Positions 1 to 11,562 of a stretch of 64,000 nucleotides of DNA are shown here, in pieces. The notes beneath the pieces are model-generated. The model was given only the letters and a program-made list of their open reading frames with translations. It searched no databases and had not been told where the DNA came from. The DNA comes from Hyaloperonospora brassicae (Eukaryota; Oomycota; Peronosporomycetes; Peronosporales; Peronosporaceae), in the NCBI GenBank assembly GCA_947650285.1, contig CANTFL010000146.1:62001-126000 (forward strand). The letters are read 5' to 3'. Position numbers and translations under genes: made by a program. The first letter of the stretch is position 1. Each line of letters begins with the position of its first letter.

Positions 1-71
1 TGTCTTGTTGCGACTGCGCGTTGCTCTTCTGCCTGTCCTCGAGGCACGACACGCACGCCATTCGTTTGTTG

Positions 72-1591
72 CTACTCAGCCAAATGCCCGATGCCCGATG
101 CCGGGTCGTGCGCCGTGCGTTCGATCGTGTCGAACGCAAGGTGACCGAGTCGCTGGTGCCAGTGCAACAGCGAGGCTTCGTGCGGCTCGTCGGAGTTAAT
201 TTCAGTTGAATACGCTTCGAGCGCCGCCATGATCTCGTCTCCACCTGCACCCTCTTTGTCGCGCGTGCTCGTCGTCACGACATACAGAACGTTGCTGTCG
301 ATCGCGACATCGAACGCGACCGAACTATCGCTGAGCCGAGTGAGCGAGCGCTTTTCGCCGTCGTGCACGAGGGCAAACCCTTTGTTATCGAGCTTGGCGT
401 ACGACACAATTTTTTTTGCCAGTTGCGGCGCCATGTACACATTCGTGAGCGTCACGACCACCTCCGCGCCACGCGCGAGAACCTCGAGGCGCACGCTGCC
501 GACACGCATCAGGTGCAGCGACTCGCCGTCTGTCATCGCTGTCTGCCGGCTGGAAGCCGTCGGGTTGAGCAGCAGCGACTCGTCGTTGACGAGATGCCAA
601 CTCGCGCCGCTGTCGAAGATCCAGTCTCCTCGGTCGGCGCCCGCGGCCTCGGACACTGCAAGCACGAAGCCCCGCGTACGTCCGTGGCTCTTGCTACGTC
701 GCTCGTCGCAAGCACAAAGCCGCATGAGTCGTCCATGGATCGCGATCCGTTGCTTGCATTGCTCGCTGCGGCGTCCTTGCCGCGCGAGCCCTTCTTATTC
801 CTGTTGCGCTTCTTAATGATCGCACTGCGCTTCTCGGTCAGCGTGAGGATCATGCTGTCGCCTCCACCCTCCGCGGGTGTCTCGACGTCGTGCACGACTC
901 GCTCGCGACAATTGTCCGCGATGTGCCCCGGTCGCCCGCATCGGTAGCACGTGATCGCGATCTCAAATTTTCCTTCCACGTGGGCGAAGACGACTTCACG
1001 ACCCACTGCGCTGCTTCCGTGCTCGATGGACTGCGCGAACTGCGCCAGCTTCTCGGCGTGGCGCAGGCAGTCGACTCGCGTGGGTTCATACTTTGAGCGC
1101 ATCACTTTCATCAGCTCCGGCGAAGCGTGGTGGACGATGTTATCGTGAACAAGCGAGTCGGCACCACCACGCGCCTCGCTGACGACGATCATATACAGGA
1201 AGTGCTCGGCCCAGGTGGGTCGTGCTCCATTATTGGTCCTGAATAACTTTATCGCCTGGCTCGAAGTTATCTACGTCTTCAACGTGCGCAGGAGCTGCTC
1301 CATGGTGTACTCCAGTGTGGATGTCTGCGTCCACCAGGAGTCGACCTACTTGCGATAGTACCTTTCAGCCGTGCCGGCGAGAAAGTGCCCAAGCAGGTCG
1401 ACCTTGACGTCTTCGGTCCATCCGAAACCACACGACGCTTTCGCGAGGCTTGCCGCGCGCATAAACTTGCGCCCCCAGTCAGAGAATCCGCTCCCGAGTC
1501 CGCGGTACAGCTCTGTACCATCATACTTGGGTATGTTCAACTTCCGCTGGCTTGCCGACGGCATCACAAAGCCGTTGAGGCCGGGACGCAT
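72..1591 (-). pseudogene. Broken copia gag-protease-integrase(N) polyprotein
   Basis: Fragments in order on the minus strand: a gag piece (1346-1591) with Y-D-G-T-E-L-Y-R-G-L-G-S-G-F; a second gag piece (533-1192) with a retroviral zinc knuckle CYRCGRPGHIADNC; then, in another frame (72-725), an aspartic protease signature WIFDSGASWHLV and the GAG-pre-integrase motif HWHQRLGHL. A stop at 72 ends the last piece. The pieces lie in different frames with internal stops, so the polyprotein is inactivated. In a working copia element these parts form the capsid, release the enzymes by proteolysis and position the integrase. Confidence 0.8.
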
Positions 1592-2039
1592 ATAAGCTTG
1601 AGGTGAAGCGGCTTGTTGCGGTGGCGGTGGCGCTAAATTCGCCTGCAGAGGTGGATATTACGCTGGTACGCGCTTCTGCGGCTGCGGTGCTGCAAGCGCG
1701 CGGGGTGGCTCGAGCGATGCGGGTCGCGCCGCGCCAAGATCGGTTGCGCGTTGGTACCCGCGCGGCGCCGGTGCCTTCTCCTCCGCGTCTCAGATCGCGT
1801 CGATCGTCATCGGTCGACCGAGAATGTAAGCGCCGAGTTTTGAGAAGAACAGTCCGCTCCCCACGGCCCCGAGCATGCGCTTCTCCTCGTCTCGCACTCT
1901 CTGCGACGGCTCGAGTCTCGCCAGTCGATCGGTGAGTGCGGTGGGCGCATGCGCTGGCGATCTACTTACAGGAGAGGCTCGTGGGACACCCCCTTGTGTC
2001 TTTGTATTCCGTTCGGTGGCTCCGGCCATTGGGATCATG

Positions 2040-2337
2040 ACCTGTAGGCAAGATGTTTGTTGCGAGAAGGAAGCGGTAGGTGACAATGAGATTCTGTATT
2101 GATTCTTACTTGTGATCAATTCTCTGCCGTGCTCGCCAAAGCCCTCTGCTCCAGTCATCTATATAGCACGCATTCTGACTCTACCTGAATACAATCAATC
2201 TTCTGCTTGTCACTCTGCGTTCAACTTTTGCGCACAGCGAGTTTATGACATCATGGTCCTAAATAAACCCCAAGTCACCGGCCGACCACCCCGATCGCCT
2301 TTTCGTGCCTTCGCACCCATTTCCAACATTTCCAACA
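2040..2337 (-). repeat. Probable 5' LTR of copia element A (inner end approximate)
   Basis: On the minus strand the block begins at 2337 with TGTTGGAAATGTTGGAAATG, a start typical of copia LTRs, and holds a TATATA box around 2159-2164 suited to a retroelement promoter. The gag-like reading begins just inside. The inner boundary near 2040 is a guess based on a CA dinucleotide before the first in-frame ATG; the partner LTR is not in the window, so it cannot be confirmed by alignment. Confidence 0.5.
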
Positions 2338-2540
2338 GTTTCGCCTAGCACATGATTTCGCAGGGTTTTCGGGCTGCAACCAATCGATCGAATGGTAGGC
2401 AAGTTCACCGGGTAAAGAACAGATTGAAGCATACAAGCGACCGGCGCTGTGCGAGTGAAGGAATACAAAAATGTAATACATAATACGTTTGACCTTTGAG
2501 CCATTTCGCTGAAACAGATTTGAGGCCAACATAAAGATTG
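2338..2540 (+). repeat. Left terminal repeat (probable 5' LTR) of element B
   Basis: This stretch aligns by eye with 6917-7115: both contain the same ordered blocks such as CAACCAATCGAT, GTAGGCAAG, AAGAACAGATTGAAGCATAC and GTAATACA. The left limit is set by the start of element A at 2337; the right limit is where similarity fades. The precise TG...CA ends were not fixed. Confidence 0.65.
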
Positions 2541-2997
2541 AGCACGGCACAAGCGCCAATATATAACGGTCACGAAATGGCCGTTGTGGCGCCTGTTAAG
2601 GTCATTAATCCGCCAGCCCACTAAAGGAGCGTTGACACGAATATAAGGATCCTCAATATGCTCGCGGGACTTGAGGGTCGCATGATGCGCATGGAAGCGT
2701 CGCGCAGCAGATGGACGAGATCAAGCGTCTCCGAGGCGCAATTAAAAGCAGGCTTTCAGCTCTCGGCTCAAGCGCAACATGGCCAACGCTGGACCGATGC
2801 ATCTGGGCGCGCTTGGAAACTCGCCGCCGATGCGACAAGCTGCGTAAAAGTGCAGGACCGACCAAGGCAGCACCCAAGATTGTCACCTGCCCAAGTTGAA
2901 CAGGTCGGACCGCAGTATGCGACGCCAGCCTTGCGACAGGCTTTAAGCGCAACATATGCCTTAACAAGATCAAGAAGCGCAAATACCTTCATATCGC

Positions 2998-4145
2998 GTG
3001 CCGGAAGCGCGTCAGCGGAAGCTGGTGATTGGGAAGTTTGACGATAGCGAGCTGTACCATGGACCCGGCTTCGGCTTTCTTGATTGGGGAGAACGTTTCT
3101 CCGGAAAGTTACGATGGTCCAGCACGCGTGCAATTTTGCCTGGTCCGAGGAAGTTGAATGTGACTTACTTGGACAATACTACAGACTGGACGCTTGTGGC
3201 GGCGCGGACAAACAAGCTATATAATACCTTTACATCGACGGAAATGAGCACGGTGTTTACGGCAAATTTTGACAATTGGAGGGTCGTCTATTGCGTCAAT
3301 ACGAGGATCTCGACCACATCGCGAATTATGTAGAGCTTTAGTCGCGTAAGGTTGTGCCCTTGGAAGATATTTTTCTGCGTTCGTCGTCGAGGTCTCAACA
3401 AAGAGAGAGACGCGCACGTGCTTTGAACGCGGAAAGGACGGCAACATGAAGGCCAACTGTCGAAGCACAGACATGGATAGTCACGATGGCCATCTTGAAG
3501 ATCGTGGCGTGGACCTCGATTTGGCGATCAACGATCGTGGACTTAAAAAGAATAACCCGCATTCGTCTTATGCTGTAGAAGATGCGAAGGACGAAATGGT
3601 GAGAGATTATTGGACAGTAATTCAAGTATACACCTCGTAAAGAAGGAGAGCCTGTTGCTAAATGAACAAGACTGCAACTACTAATGAAACATGGAGGATG
3701 GAGAGACATTCTTCCTGTCACGATTGGGAACTGTCCAACTATGCGTGATGGAAGGCGGAAAGGAGCGAATAATCAAGCCCAGAGATGTTTGCCTTGCTCC
3801 TAAACTCGAACGCAACATCCCTTAGTATTGGACACTCGAACTCAAGGGTTTCGTATTTTTTTCGATAGATTAACAGGATCTATAGCCAAGACAAGCAACT
3901 GGGAAGTGTCATTTGATCCAACTGAGAAGAAACACGTACTTCACGCCCAGGCAATTGGTGATCCGCACGTGAAAGGCACGTCTGCCGATGTTATCATGGC
4001 ATCGTGTTCGACGACGGAGTGGCTGGATCATCGTTTGGGATGCAAAAGAGAACGCTCATGCATTTTCTACCAGAGGCTTGGAAGCCTGTCGTATGACACA
4101 GTGAAGAGAATGGCGAAGGATCGTGCGTCAGAGATCCAGCAATGA
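2998..4145 (+). pseudogene. Element B gag and GAG-pre-integrase remnants
   Basis: The piece at 2998-3333 matches the gag of element A (pattern R-K-L-V-I-G-K-F-D-D-S-E-L-Y-H-G). The piece at 3828-4145 contains D-H-R-L-G followed later by F-Y-Q-R-L-G-S-L-S-Y-D-T-V-K-R-M, a degenerate form of the pre-integrase region seen in element A. The protease motif and zinc knuckle were not recognisable between them. Different frames and stops show it is dead. Confidence 0.6.
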
Positions 4146-5227
4146 TGGCGCAGATTACGTGTCTGTCGTGTGCCAAAGGGAAGCAGACGATGGATATTTG
4201 ATCGCAAAAGGACCCCGGCATAAATTCGCCGATAGACAGGATGAAGGGAGTTGATTATTCAGACATGAAAAGACCAATGACGCCAAAGGAAATGCATGAG
4301 AACAGATATATTGTAAACTTTGTCGACCACAAGCTGAACTACTGACGCTTGTTCTGGCGCCGACCTAGGACCGGGCAGAGCATCAGTTCAGACATTTATT
4401 GGATTTATTTAATAAACGCAGCAGCTTCCGGTTCAACATGCGTTAATGTGATAGAGAGTACACAAACGTGGAACTGTTATGTAAGAGCACCGTCGTCACG
4501 CGACAAGTCTCAGAGGCGATAAATTAAGCGTTGAACTGGAAGGCTAAAAGGGTGTAACGGATCGTACAAACATGATGCGGTCCATGATCTTTGCAAGTCG
4601 CCATCACTTTACAATTTGAGCAGTGCAGTGGGTGCATACGCGGCACTCATCGTGAATCGAAGTCCAAAAAGCGCAAATTTGTATCGCGCGTCGCCATTGC
4701 AATTGCTCAAGGGAGTTGCTCCCCATCTGCGCAACATAGTAATTTTCGGCTCAAGTTGCACAGCTAATCGCAACCCGCGCAAGAAACTTGCTATCTCAGC
4801 GAGCGCGAGTCGACATTATCGTCGGGAGGAGCGACGGATAAAGAGGATATGGAGTGTTCTTGCAAAAGAAAAGGGTTTTATTCGCCACGCAGCATATAAA
4901 AATCATTGTGACGCTTAGCGACGAACAAAACAGCACCCTTCAGAGTGCGTTTGCGTAAGACGATCAAGCAGAGCCAACCGCTGATGTCAGAAAGGAACTG
5001 ATGTAGCGTCAAAGTGAAAGAGCGCGAAATCAGAACATATGAAGCAGAGAGAGAAATGTCAACTTTGCGTAGCGGACGATTAAAAGAGCAGTCATGTACC
5101 TGCTCGTCACATGGCACGCGTGGGGCTTCGAAGCGCTCGCAGCAAGTCGTGGAACAGCAGAAGTCAGCCAAAACGCAAGCATCGTCGACCACGTGTACGA
5201 TCGTGATCCGAAGACTGCGGAGAAGCG

Positions 5228-6803
5228 ATGAGAAGCTCAAAAAGGAAGGATTGGAAGATCGCGATGCGTGAAGAATTGGCTACGCGAAAGAAGAATAACG
5301 TCTGGACATGGATCCAGCATTCAAGCGGGAGCAATGTAATGCATACGAAGTGGGTGTACAAGACGAAGACTGCAGCTAACGACGACGTATATCGCCAAGA
5401 AGAGATGCTTGTGGCTTACGGTAACAATCAAGTGCTCGGGATCGATTTTGCTCTCAAATTTGCTGCCGTGATGGATTTGTCGACGGCAAAAATCATCTTT
5501 CCTCTAGTGGCAACATGGGGAGTTGGGGCGAAGCATAACTATATCCCAAACGCCTACGTTAAATCTGATTAATGGGCCGACCTCGAAATTATCCTACAAG
5601 TGCCAAACGGAATGGATGTGAGAAGTGAAATGTCGAATTGTAGGAAGCAATGAGTATGGGTGGGCTTGCACTGCAACTTCGCAAAATATTGTATGGTCTT
5701 GGGCAGGCAGGGTGGCTGTGGATCCAGCTGCTTTACGCTTGCCTTCTTGTTGCTGGTTTCCGGCAGTGCGTATCGTATCTGTGTCTATATCATAATAAGG
5801 ACGGAAAAGACCTCGTAATTGTCTGGGTCTACGTAAATGATCTGCTCGTAACAGGTACGGACGCAGCAGCCGACGATCGCTTCTTCGAAGATCTTATCAG
5901 ATTGCCAATTAGAACCTAGGAACTGTACACATATTATTGGGAATGCGAGTGACTATAGGAAACGATGGAAGATACTCAGGGACCATGATATTGCCATTAG
6001 TAACATCCTGAGAGAACATGAACTCAAAGATGCAAACTCGACGCGTACTCTTATCGGTGCGGATAGCTACGAGACCCATTCGAAAGACCGCGCGCTCGTG
6101 ACAGATGCCGACGGTGGATCTCTGAGCATTTATAATTTTGAGTCGCTCGTCGGCCGTCTGTTGCGGATGTCGCGCTGCACGCGACCAGACAATTCGTCTA
6201 CTGCTCAAAGGAGACACGTCAAACGCATCGGCCGCGAGTCCAAAATTATAATCTCGCCAAGCAAACGGCAAAATATCTAAAGGGTTATCGCGATTTGTGA
6301 GCTGCACATGACGCCGGTGACGAGTGCGCAAGATAAAGTGACTCTAGAGTCTTATTCGGATGCGGACTTCGCGGACGACAAATAGGATCGGAAGTCGCTG
6401 ACCGGCGGGGTCCTTTTTCACAACGGATTGGCGGTGAGCTGTAAGACCTAGAAACAAGGTGATGTCTCACTCTCCATTGCGGAAGCCTAATTTGTTGCTG
6501 CGTCAGAGCAGACGCGTGAATTGCTTAGGATCCATGAGATGTTGTCAGAAATTGGAATGGCGCCAAAGATGATCATTAATCATTCATCGGCAGTCAAGCG
6601 GCGATCAAGCAGCTACATGACGAGGCTTTGTCGTTAGAAGAGAAGCACATTGATGTGCGGCTCAGGTTTGATCGTGATTTCTCACTACGTAAGATAATTT
6701 TGGCGCAGTACGTGAAGTCTGAAGCTCAGAATGCGGACCTCGTGACGAAGGCTCTGAATGTGGTCAAGACTACGTCGATGTACAAGTTGATGAGCCTTGG
6801 GTA
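5228..6803 (+). pseudogene. Element B reverse transcriptase and RNase H remnants
   Basis: The piece at 5228-5572 has the copia RT start pattern (W-x-x-A-M-x-E-E-L, then H-T-K-W-V-Y-K-T-K). The piece at 5650-5919 has K-I-L-Y-G-L-G-Q-A and the catalytic box as Y-V-N-D-L-L-V-T-G, where the family has Y-V-D-D-L-L. From about 6298 an RNase H reading shows S-Y-S-D-A-D-F-A-D-D followed two codons later by a TAG stop at 6383-6385, then G-x-x-L-T-G-G further on, and ends in a copia-like tail with A-D-x-x-T-K-A. The replaced aspartate, stops and frame changes mean no active enzyme. Confidence 0.8.
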
Positions 6804-6916
6804 GAGGCAGAGTTCATCGAGACAGAAGGAACTACGGTTGTGCTGTAGAAGAGGAAGAGTGTCAGAAGAGTGACTCGCGCTGGACGAGGAAAGAGGCAAG
6901 AGGCGCCTGACGACAC

Positions 6917-7115
6917 TGTTTCGCCCAGCACATGGTTTCACAGGGTGTTCGGACCGCAACCAATCGATTTATCGGTAGGCAAGATCACCGGGTCAAGAAC
7001 AGATTGAAGCATACAAGTGACCAACGCTGTGCTACTGAAGGTTGCAAAGCGTAATACAAAATCCGGTTGGTCTCAAGCCTATTCTTTGGACAGATCGTCC
7101 ATATGACAGCAGCCG
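6917..7115 (+). repeat. Right terminal repeat (probable 3' LTR) of element B
   Basis: Partner of 2338-2540, beginning around TGTTTCGCCCAGCACATGG after a purine-rich tract. The shared blocks are in the same order and orientation, as expected of LTRs. Beyond about 7115 the similarity is no longer visible. Confidence 0.65.
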
Positions 7116-8187
7116 TCACTTAAGCAGCGCGACCGGTCCGTTAGTAGATCTGGTTACAAGTGATGAGATCGACCTGTGCCGTATCAGGTAAGTCTCTGCA
7201 GAAAAACGTGACAGACGTAACACGACGAGCGATTGTCGACTGTTGCTCGACACCTGAGTACAGGTTAGACTAGTGGACTGAAAGCTAGGCCACTAAATAC
7301 AAAGGAGAACAAGACTCCCATCGACGGCTGTCGCTTGATGGAAGCCAGAGTCGGTCTGCCATGCTGACGAGGGTGTCAGTATTTGTCCTTGGGCAACTTA
7401 CATGGCAGGGATCAGCTAATACTCTATTATAATCCGATAAATCCTTGTGCATAGGAGTTGCCCACAACTACGCCCAGAAATAAGACTTGTATCGCTTCAT
7501 TTGAGTCATCTCATCGAGAACACCTTCTTTCGTCGGTGGCCTCCCGAGATCTCTTTCATTCTCGACGAGCATTTCTGTTGATCGTGCATCAAATACGTAT
7601 TCATCCTCTGTGACGAGTGCGCAGATCTGCGTTACTATGAGGCTACGCAGACCAACCAATATTTGATTTATTTGGATCGAGAGTAGGCTACTGGAGTATT
7701 TCGAAAGTCGACAAAGGAGGCACTATCAGATGAAATGTACAAGTTTCTTCGTCTCGACGATCACGTCGCTCAACGCAATCACAGAAGCTCATGCAGTGTC
7801 GCTCGCTACTCCAAAGAGCCGTGAAATCGCAATCCTCTTCTTTCTTCTTCTTTGATTTAGAATTTGCTTTTGCTGCTTAGAAAGTTCCACGCGCGAGGAT
7901 GCTATATATATATATATCGATAAACGTCGGACGCCTTTGCACACACTCGAGAGAGTACCATCTTGAAACGAGGGATCTCGTAGTGTAAACCTGCAGCACC
8001 ATTTATTATTAACTGTCACAAACGGATTCTGTCGATGAAAAATAAATTCCTCTCCGTTTTGAGGCTGAATAACTTCCGTCGAGGTCGACCCTGTCGGTAG
8101 TTTACCGGCTGTCTTCTTTCAGCCAATCACATGCGCCCATTCCCTCGATTCCGTCCTCGCGATCCAAGAACACTCTCCTCGAGCGCC
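7116..8187. other. Intergenic, no gene recognised; upstream region of the ATP6AP2-like gene
   Basis: Contains a short TA run (about 7903-7917) and, on the minus strand between 7285 and 7659, two adjoining open stretches without ATG starts and with no recognisable motif; these may be remnants of another element. The last 100-200 bp should hold the promoter of the gene at 8188. Confidence 0.5.
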
Positions 8188-9318
8188 ATGCGCCCTCTCT
8201 CCCTGCTGTTTGTCGCGGCGGTGGGGGCCTCCCTCGTCTCGGCGGCCGACGTGCTCGTCCTCGGCAAGTCGACTGCTCCTCTGTGGCACAAGACGCGCTC
8301 TTCGTCCTCCTTTTCCGGCGCTGGATTGACCAACTTAGCGCTCCACGCGCTGGGGCTCCCCAGTGGTCGGCACGTTCCGTCCAGTTCTGCTGCCCTGAGC
8401 CCGCTACAGGCGGATCTCTTCACGCACAGTGAAGTGTACGCTATGCTGCTGCTGGACGGACTATCGACAGCGAGTTTGGAGGCCATTGACGCCGCTTTGC
8501 ACGATGTTGATGCGTTCCACGACGTGTATCCAGTGGAAGACAGTCCCATGATGGTGCCAGTGACTGTAGCCAACTCATTCCACGCCAAGTACCCTCAAGC
8601 AGTCTATTGTGCTGGCACGCAAGCCCTTTGCAGCAGTGTCGGGGTCCAGGCCGCTTCTGAAGTTGCAACAGTCGTGCAGCAGGTGCTCGCAGCCAACAGC
8701 TTTTTGAGCCCTCGCGACGACGCAGACGTGGCGTTTGCCACGCAAGTCGCACAGGTGATGCAGCTTACCGCGGACATGAAGCAGCACAAGGACGGAAAGA
8801 TGCTGTACGTTGTGGGACTCTCGAGTCTGCAGGGACACAAACAGGAGCTTGCGGAACAGCTCGTGACGGCCACGGTGACGGAGTTTCTGGATCAGTTGAT
8901 GAAAAAGGAGCTACCGGTGGCAGCTCAAGTCATGACAGGCAGTCTCCCGGATGTCATGTCCCAAGTGACGGCGGTTTCGCGTCGTGCACGGACCCGAAGG
9001 TTGGTGTCGCACAAGGCGAAAAAGAAAGAAGAGAGTGAGGAGAGCGAGAGTGGTGCTGACGACAACGAAGAAGACGACGCGGCAAGTGGCAGTGTGGGGG
9101 AAGACGATGCGAACGCCACTCTTGCTTCCAACTCCAGTGCACCCGGAGCCGTGTCGATGCCCGATATCGCGCATTACCAGATCATCCTATGGACGTCGAT
9201 ATTGCTGGGCGCTATGCTGCTTATGTCGGTGCTAGCAATGGCCAACATGGACGCTGGCCGCGACAGCCTTCTTTACGCCAAGTTTATTGCCGACGTGAAT
9301 GGCCGCAAGACTAACTAG
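8188..9318 (+). CDS. ATP6AP2 (renin receptor)-like V-ATPase accessory protein
   Basis: Predicted type I membrane protein of 376 residues, no intron. An upstream in-frame ATG at 8131 exists, but starting at 8188 gives a clean signal peptide (MRPLSLLFVAAVGASLVSA), so I chose that. A large lumenal domain is followed by a basic R-R-A-R-T-R-R stretch (near residues 265-271), an acidic Glu/Ser/Asp-rich linker, one membrane span near residues 333-355 and a short cytoplasmic tail containing N-M-D-A-G-R-D-S-L-L-Y. That tail matches the N-M-D-P-G-x-D-S-x-I-Y signature of animal ATP6AP2, which supports V-ATPase assembly in the secretory/endosomal system. The basic stretch sits where animal ATP6AP2 has its furin-type cleavage site. 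The lumenal part is not conserved enough by eye to confirm, so the call rests on topology and tail. Confidence 0.7.
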   Translation: MRPLSLLFVAAVGASLVSAADVLVLGKSTAPLWHKTRSSSSFSGAGLTNLALHALGLPSGRHVPSSSAALSPLQADLFTHSEVYAMLLLDGLSTASLEAIDAALHDVDAFHDVYPVEDSPMMVPVTVANSFHAKYPQAVYCAGTQALCSSVGVQAASEVATVVQQVLAANSFLSPRDDADVAFATQVAQVMQLTADMKQHKDGKMLYVVGLSSLQGHKQELAEQLVTATVTEFLDQLMKKELPVAAQVMTGSLPDVMSQVTAVSRRARTRRLVSHKAKKKEESEESESGADDNEEDDAASGSVGEDDANATLASNSSAPGAVSMPDIAHYQIILWTSILLGAMLLMSVLAMANMDAGRDSLLYAKFIADVNGRKTN

Positions 9319-11562
9319 TTTTGTCTAGGTAGCTGCAACATGTTTGCAAGCTACGGCATCAGTTCAAGTCGAGTGAGTCTTTTGTGCCAGGAAGCAGACG
9401 TTTTCGTGCGAGCAATCCTTTTATGCATCATCTTGTTTCTTGCCGGGTACTTGTGTGTCCACGCGGCCATCTGTTTAGTCTCCCCAGCGCTCATAGAGTC
9501 TCTCTCTCTGGCTTGTACGGACGCGTAACACCAGGACGTAAGTCAAGGAGGATGCACACGTCATTGAATGGCCGCGTGACGAGTCTTCTCCACCCACAAT
9601 TCCCCAAAGTCGACAACAAAGCACATGAAAACCCGATTGTGCTACAGTAACGGAAAGCAACAGCTATTGCCAAGACGAACTCAGCCCAACCTCCCAAGTA
9701 CGTGCCTTGCTTTGTTCTCTTTTCGTCAACTCTTATGATGACTTCGGAGGTCATCTTTCTAGTGCGTAAGTCGATTCCGAAGATGAGGAGAGTGGGGCTG
9801 TCATATTAACATGCTGCGACTTTCGAAGTGGAACGCACTATCGATCGTATGTACATATCTCTTTGATTGATGACTGCATCGAGCGCGTAAGTCGCCCTTC
9901 CTGTGGTCAAGAAAGCAGGAAAGAACGTGATAATGGAAGTGATGAGTGGCCAGAATTCTGTAACCCATCGGTAGTGACATGTGGCAGGCACTTCCTCTAT
10001 GGACACCCAGCAGGACGAGGAAAGGAGCAGGAAATCATGTGCGTCATCGCAGACGATCACGATAATTTTTCAACAAATGGCGGATACAACACGTATCTAC
10101 ACAATGCGTGTGAAGCCGTCCAGAGCATTGATGAGCTCATCCTTTGCACGTTGGCCTTCAGTGTCACACGCCGAGGGCGCTACCGATTCCTTGATGGAAA
10201 AGGGTGACGTACTCGTCTTGCTGACATAGGCAGTACAGATGTCGAATTGTCATCGATGTTGGCGCCAAAGTTGAGTTGCAATGGCGTTTCAATGAGGTGC
10301 GTGCACTGCTATCCATCCGCTCGCGTCCTTCGTTATTACATTGTTGATGGTGTCAAACAGTAGATGTTAATGGTCTAACGGGGACATTATTTGAGCCACA
10401 TCCCTCCATTGACTGTCGGTTGAAGTGTCCTGCTCGATCGCACTGCGCTTTTGTTGCCACTTGCAAATCGTTCCAGTGTCGATTTCTATTCAGGAGTTAG
10501 AACGTGCGTTGCAGCTCTCGTTGAACTGGTCTTGCCCGTATCAGGCATCCAGTTTGTCATCTACCATTCACGCTTACTAGCGACTTGAAGTCGAGTTCAG
10601 CAGAGAAGTTGACTACCGGGTAGAATGACCGTCCTGGTGACTGTCGCGAGGAACCTGCATGACGGCTTCGAGCTACCTCGTTTGTGATTCTTACGCGTGG
10701 TCCTGTTGTATCACCCGATACACGATATGGCTTCCGGGGTGTGAACGTTTGGATCTATCTAATCGAGTAATGCGACCTGCACGTGGCACTAACATGTGCA
10801 GAAGTTGTCGACGATGCAACGCGTTGAATGGCAACACGCACATTCGGCATAATGCGGTCAAGCCTTTCGACCGATGGCGAGTTATATGTGACACCGCGAT
10901 CGTGGCGCTAATGAGTTGAAAAGACTGACATTTAACGGAGTGCCGACCTGGTGTCCGATCAAGTATCGCGCTGCTATCAGAGGCGCGTTCCATTGTGTCG
11001 TGCTGCTACACCTGCTGCTTGACATTTCGCTGAACATGTACTGATCTTTGCATAGTCGGCGTCCAGAATAGCACAATGAAGAGATATGAGTGCAGCAGCT
11101 TTCAAGCCGAGCATTTGCTGGCGACCAACACAGCGATGAACAAAGTGGGCAACGCTTTCTATCTTTACTTGCTTGTTGCATTGGCTAAGTCTAGCGTCAA
11201 GCAAAATGGCACAATACAGTCATTGCGTGCAGCTGTGCATCATGCTCTACGGCGAAAGTGATCACCTCAGGAACTCTGACCTGGATATCAAAAAGTCTTG
11301 CGACACCATGCTACTACCATAGAGTCTTCAAGAGACTGCAATCTCTTCACTTGCTTGCTCGACTTGACCTTCCTTCACTTCACCAGCCACGACGCTTACA
11401 TCTATTGCTTCACCATCTTGAACATCAAGATGCTTGGACAACAGTGTACTCTGAACCCGTGAAGTTTTCTGCAGTCGTTTCTGGAGCTCATTTATCTATG
11501 CACGACCAACAACAAGAACCACCAGCACAACGTCAATACACTACAGCTTTCCTTTGCCAGAA
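9319..11562. other. Gene-poor stretch, no confident gene
   Basis: Only short open stretches in every frame. A 62-codon hydrophobic reading starts 21 bp after the previous stop (ATG at 9340), but it looks like 3' UTR. Parts of 9800-10200 and 10650-11250 have peptide-like runs in alternating frames with frequent stops, which could be an eroded mobile element; no diagnostic motif was found. The right end is the 3' flank of the minus-strand gene at 11563. Confidence 0.45.

Larger units (their letters stand above)
1..2337 (-). mobile_element. Degenerate Ty1/copia retrotransposon, 5' half (element A), truncated by window edge
   Basis: Read on the minus strand from 2337 leftwards, the element has a candidate LTR (about 2040-2337), a gag-like region, a CCHC zinc knuckle, an aspartic protease and a GAG-pre-integrase segment. 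The rest of pol (integrase core, reverse transcriptase, RNase H) and the 3' LTR would lie beyond position 1. Several stops and frame changes interrupt the polyprotein, for example after 1346 and around 600-725, so it is not autonomous. Its gag segment resembles the gag of the neighbouring plus-strand element B (shared pattern Q-R-K-L-x-I-x-K-x-D). Order gag-protease-integrase is that of Ty1/copia elements in general, but the reverse transcriptase that would prove the superfamily is outside the window. Confidence 0.75.
2338..7115 (+). mobile_element. Decayed Ty1/copia retrotransposon with both terminal repeats (element B)
   Basis: A plus-strand element bounded by two similar direct repeats (about 2338-2540 and 6917-7115). 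In between, in copia order, are remnants of gag (2998-3333), GAG-pre-integrase (3828-4145), reverse transcriptase (5228-5919) and RNase H (about 6298-6803). All pieces carry stops or frame breaks. The terminal repeats differ at roughly a quarter of positions by eye, which suggests an old insertion. Element A abuts its left end in the opposite direction. A purine-rich stretch (about 6874-6906) just before the right repeat may be the remains of the polypurine tract. Confidence 0.8.

Noticed and set aside
9340..9528. 62-codon hydrophobic reading after the ATP6AP2-like gene
   Set aside because: Too close to the stop codon of that gene and without conserved features; likely 3' UTR.
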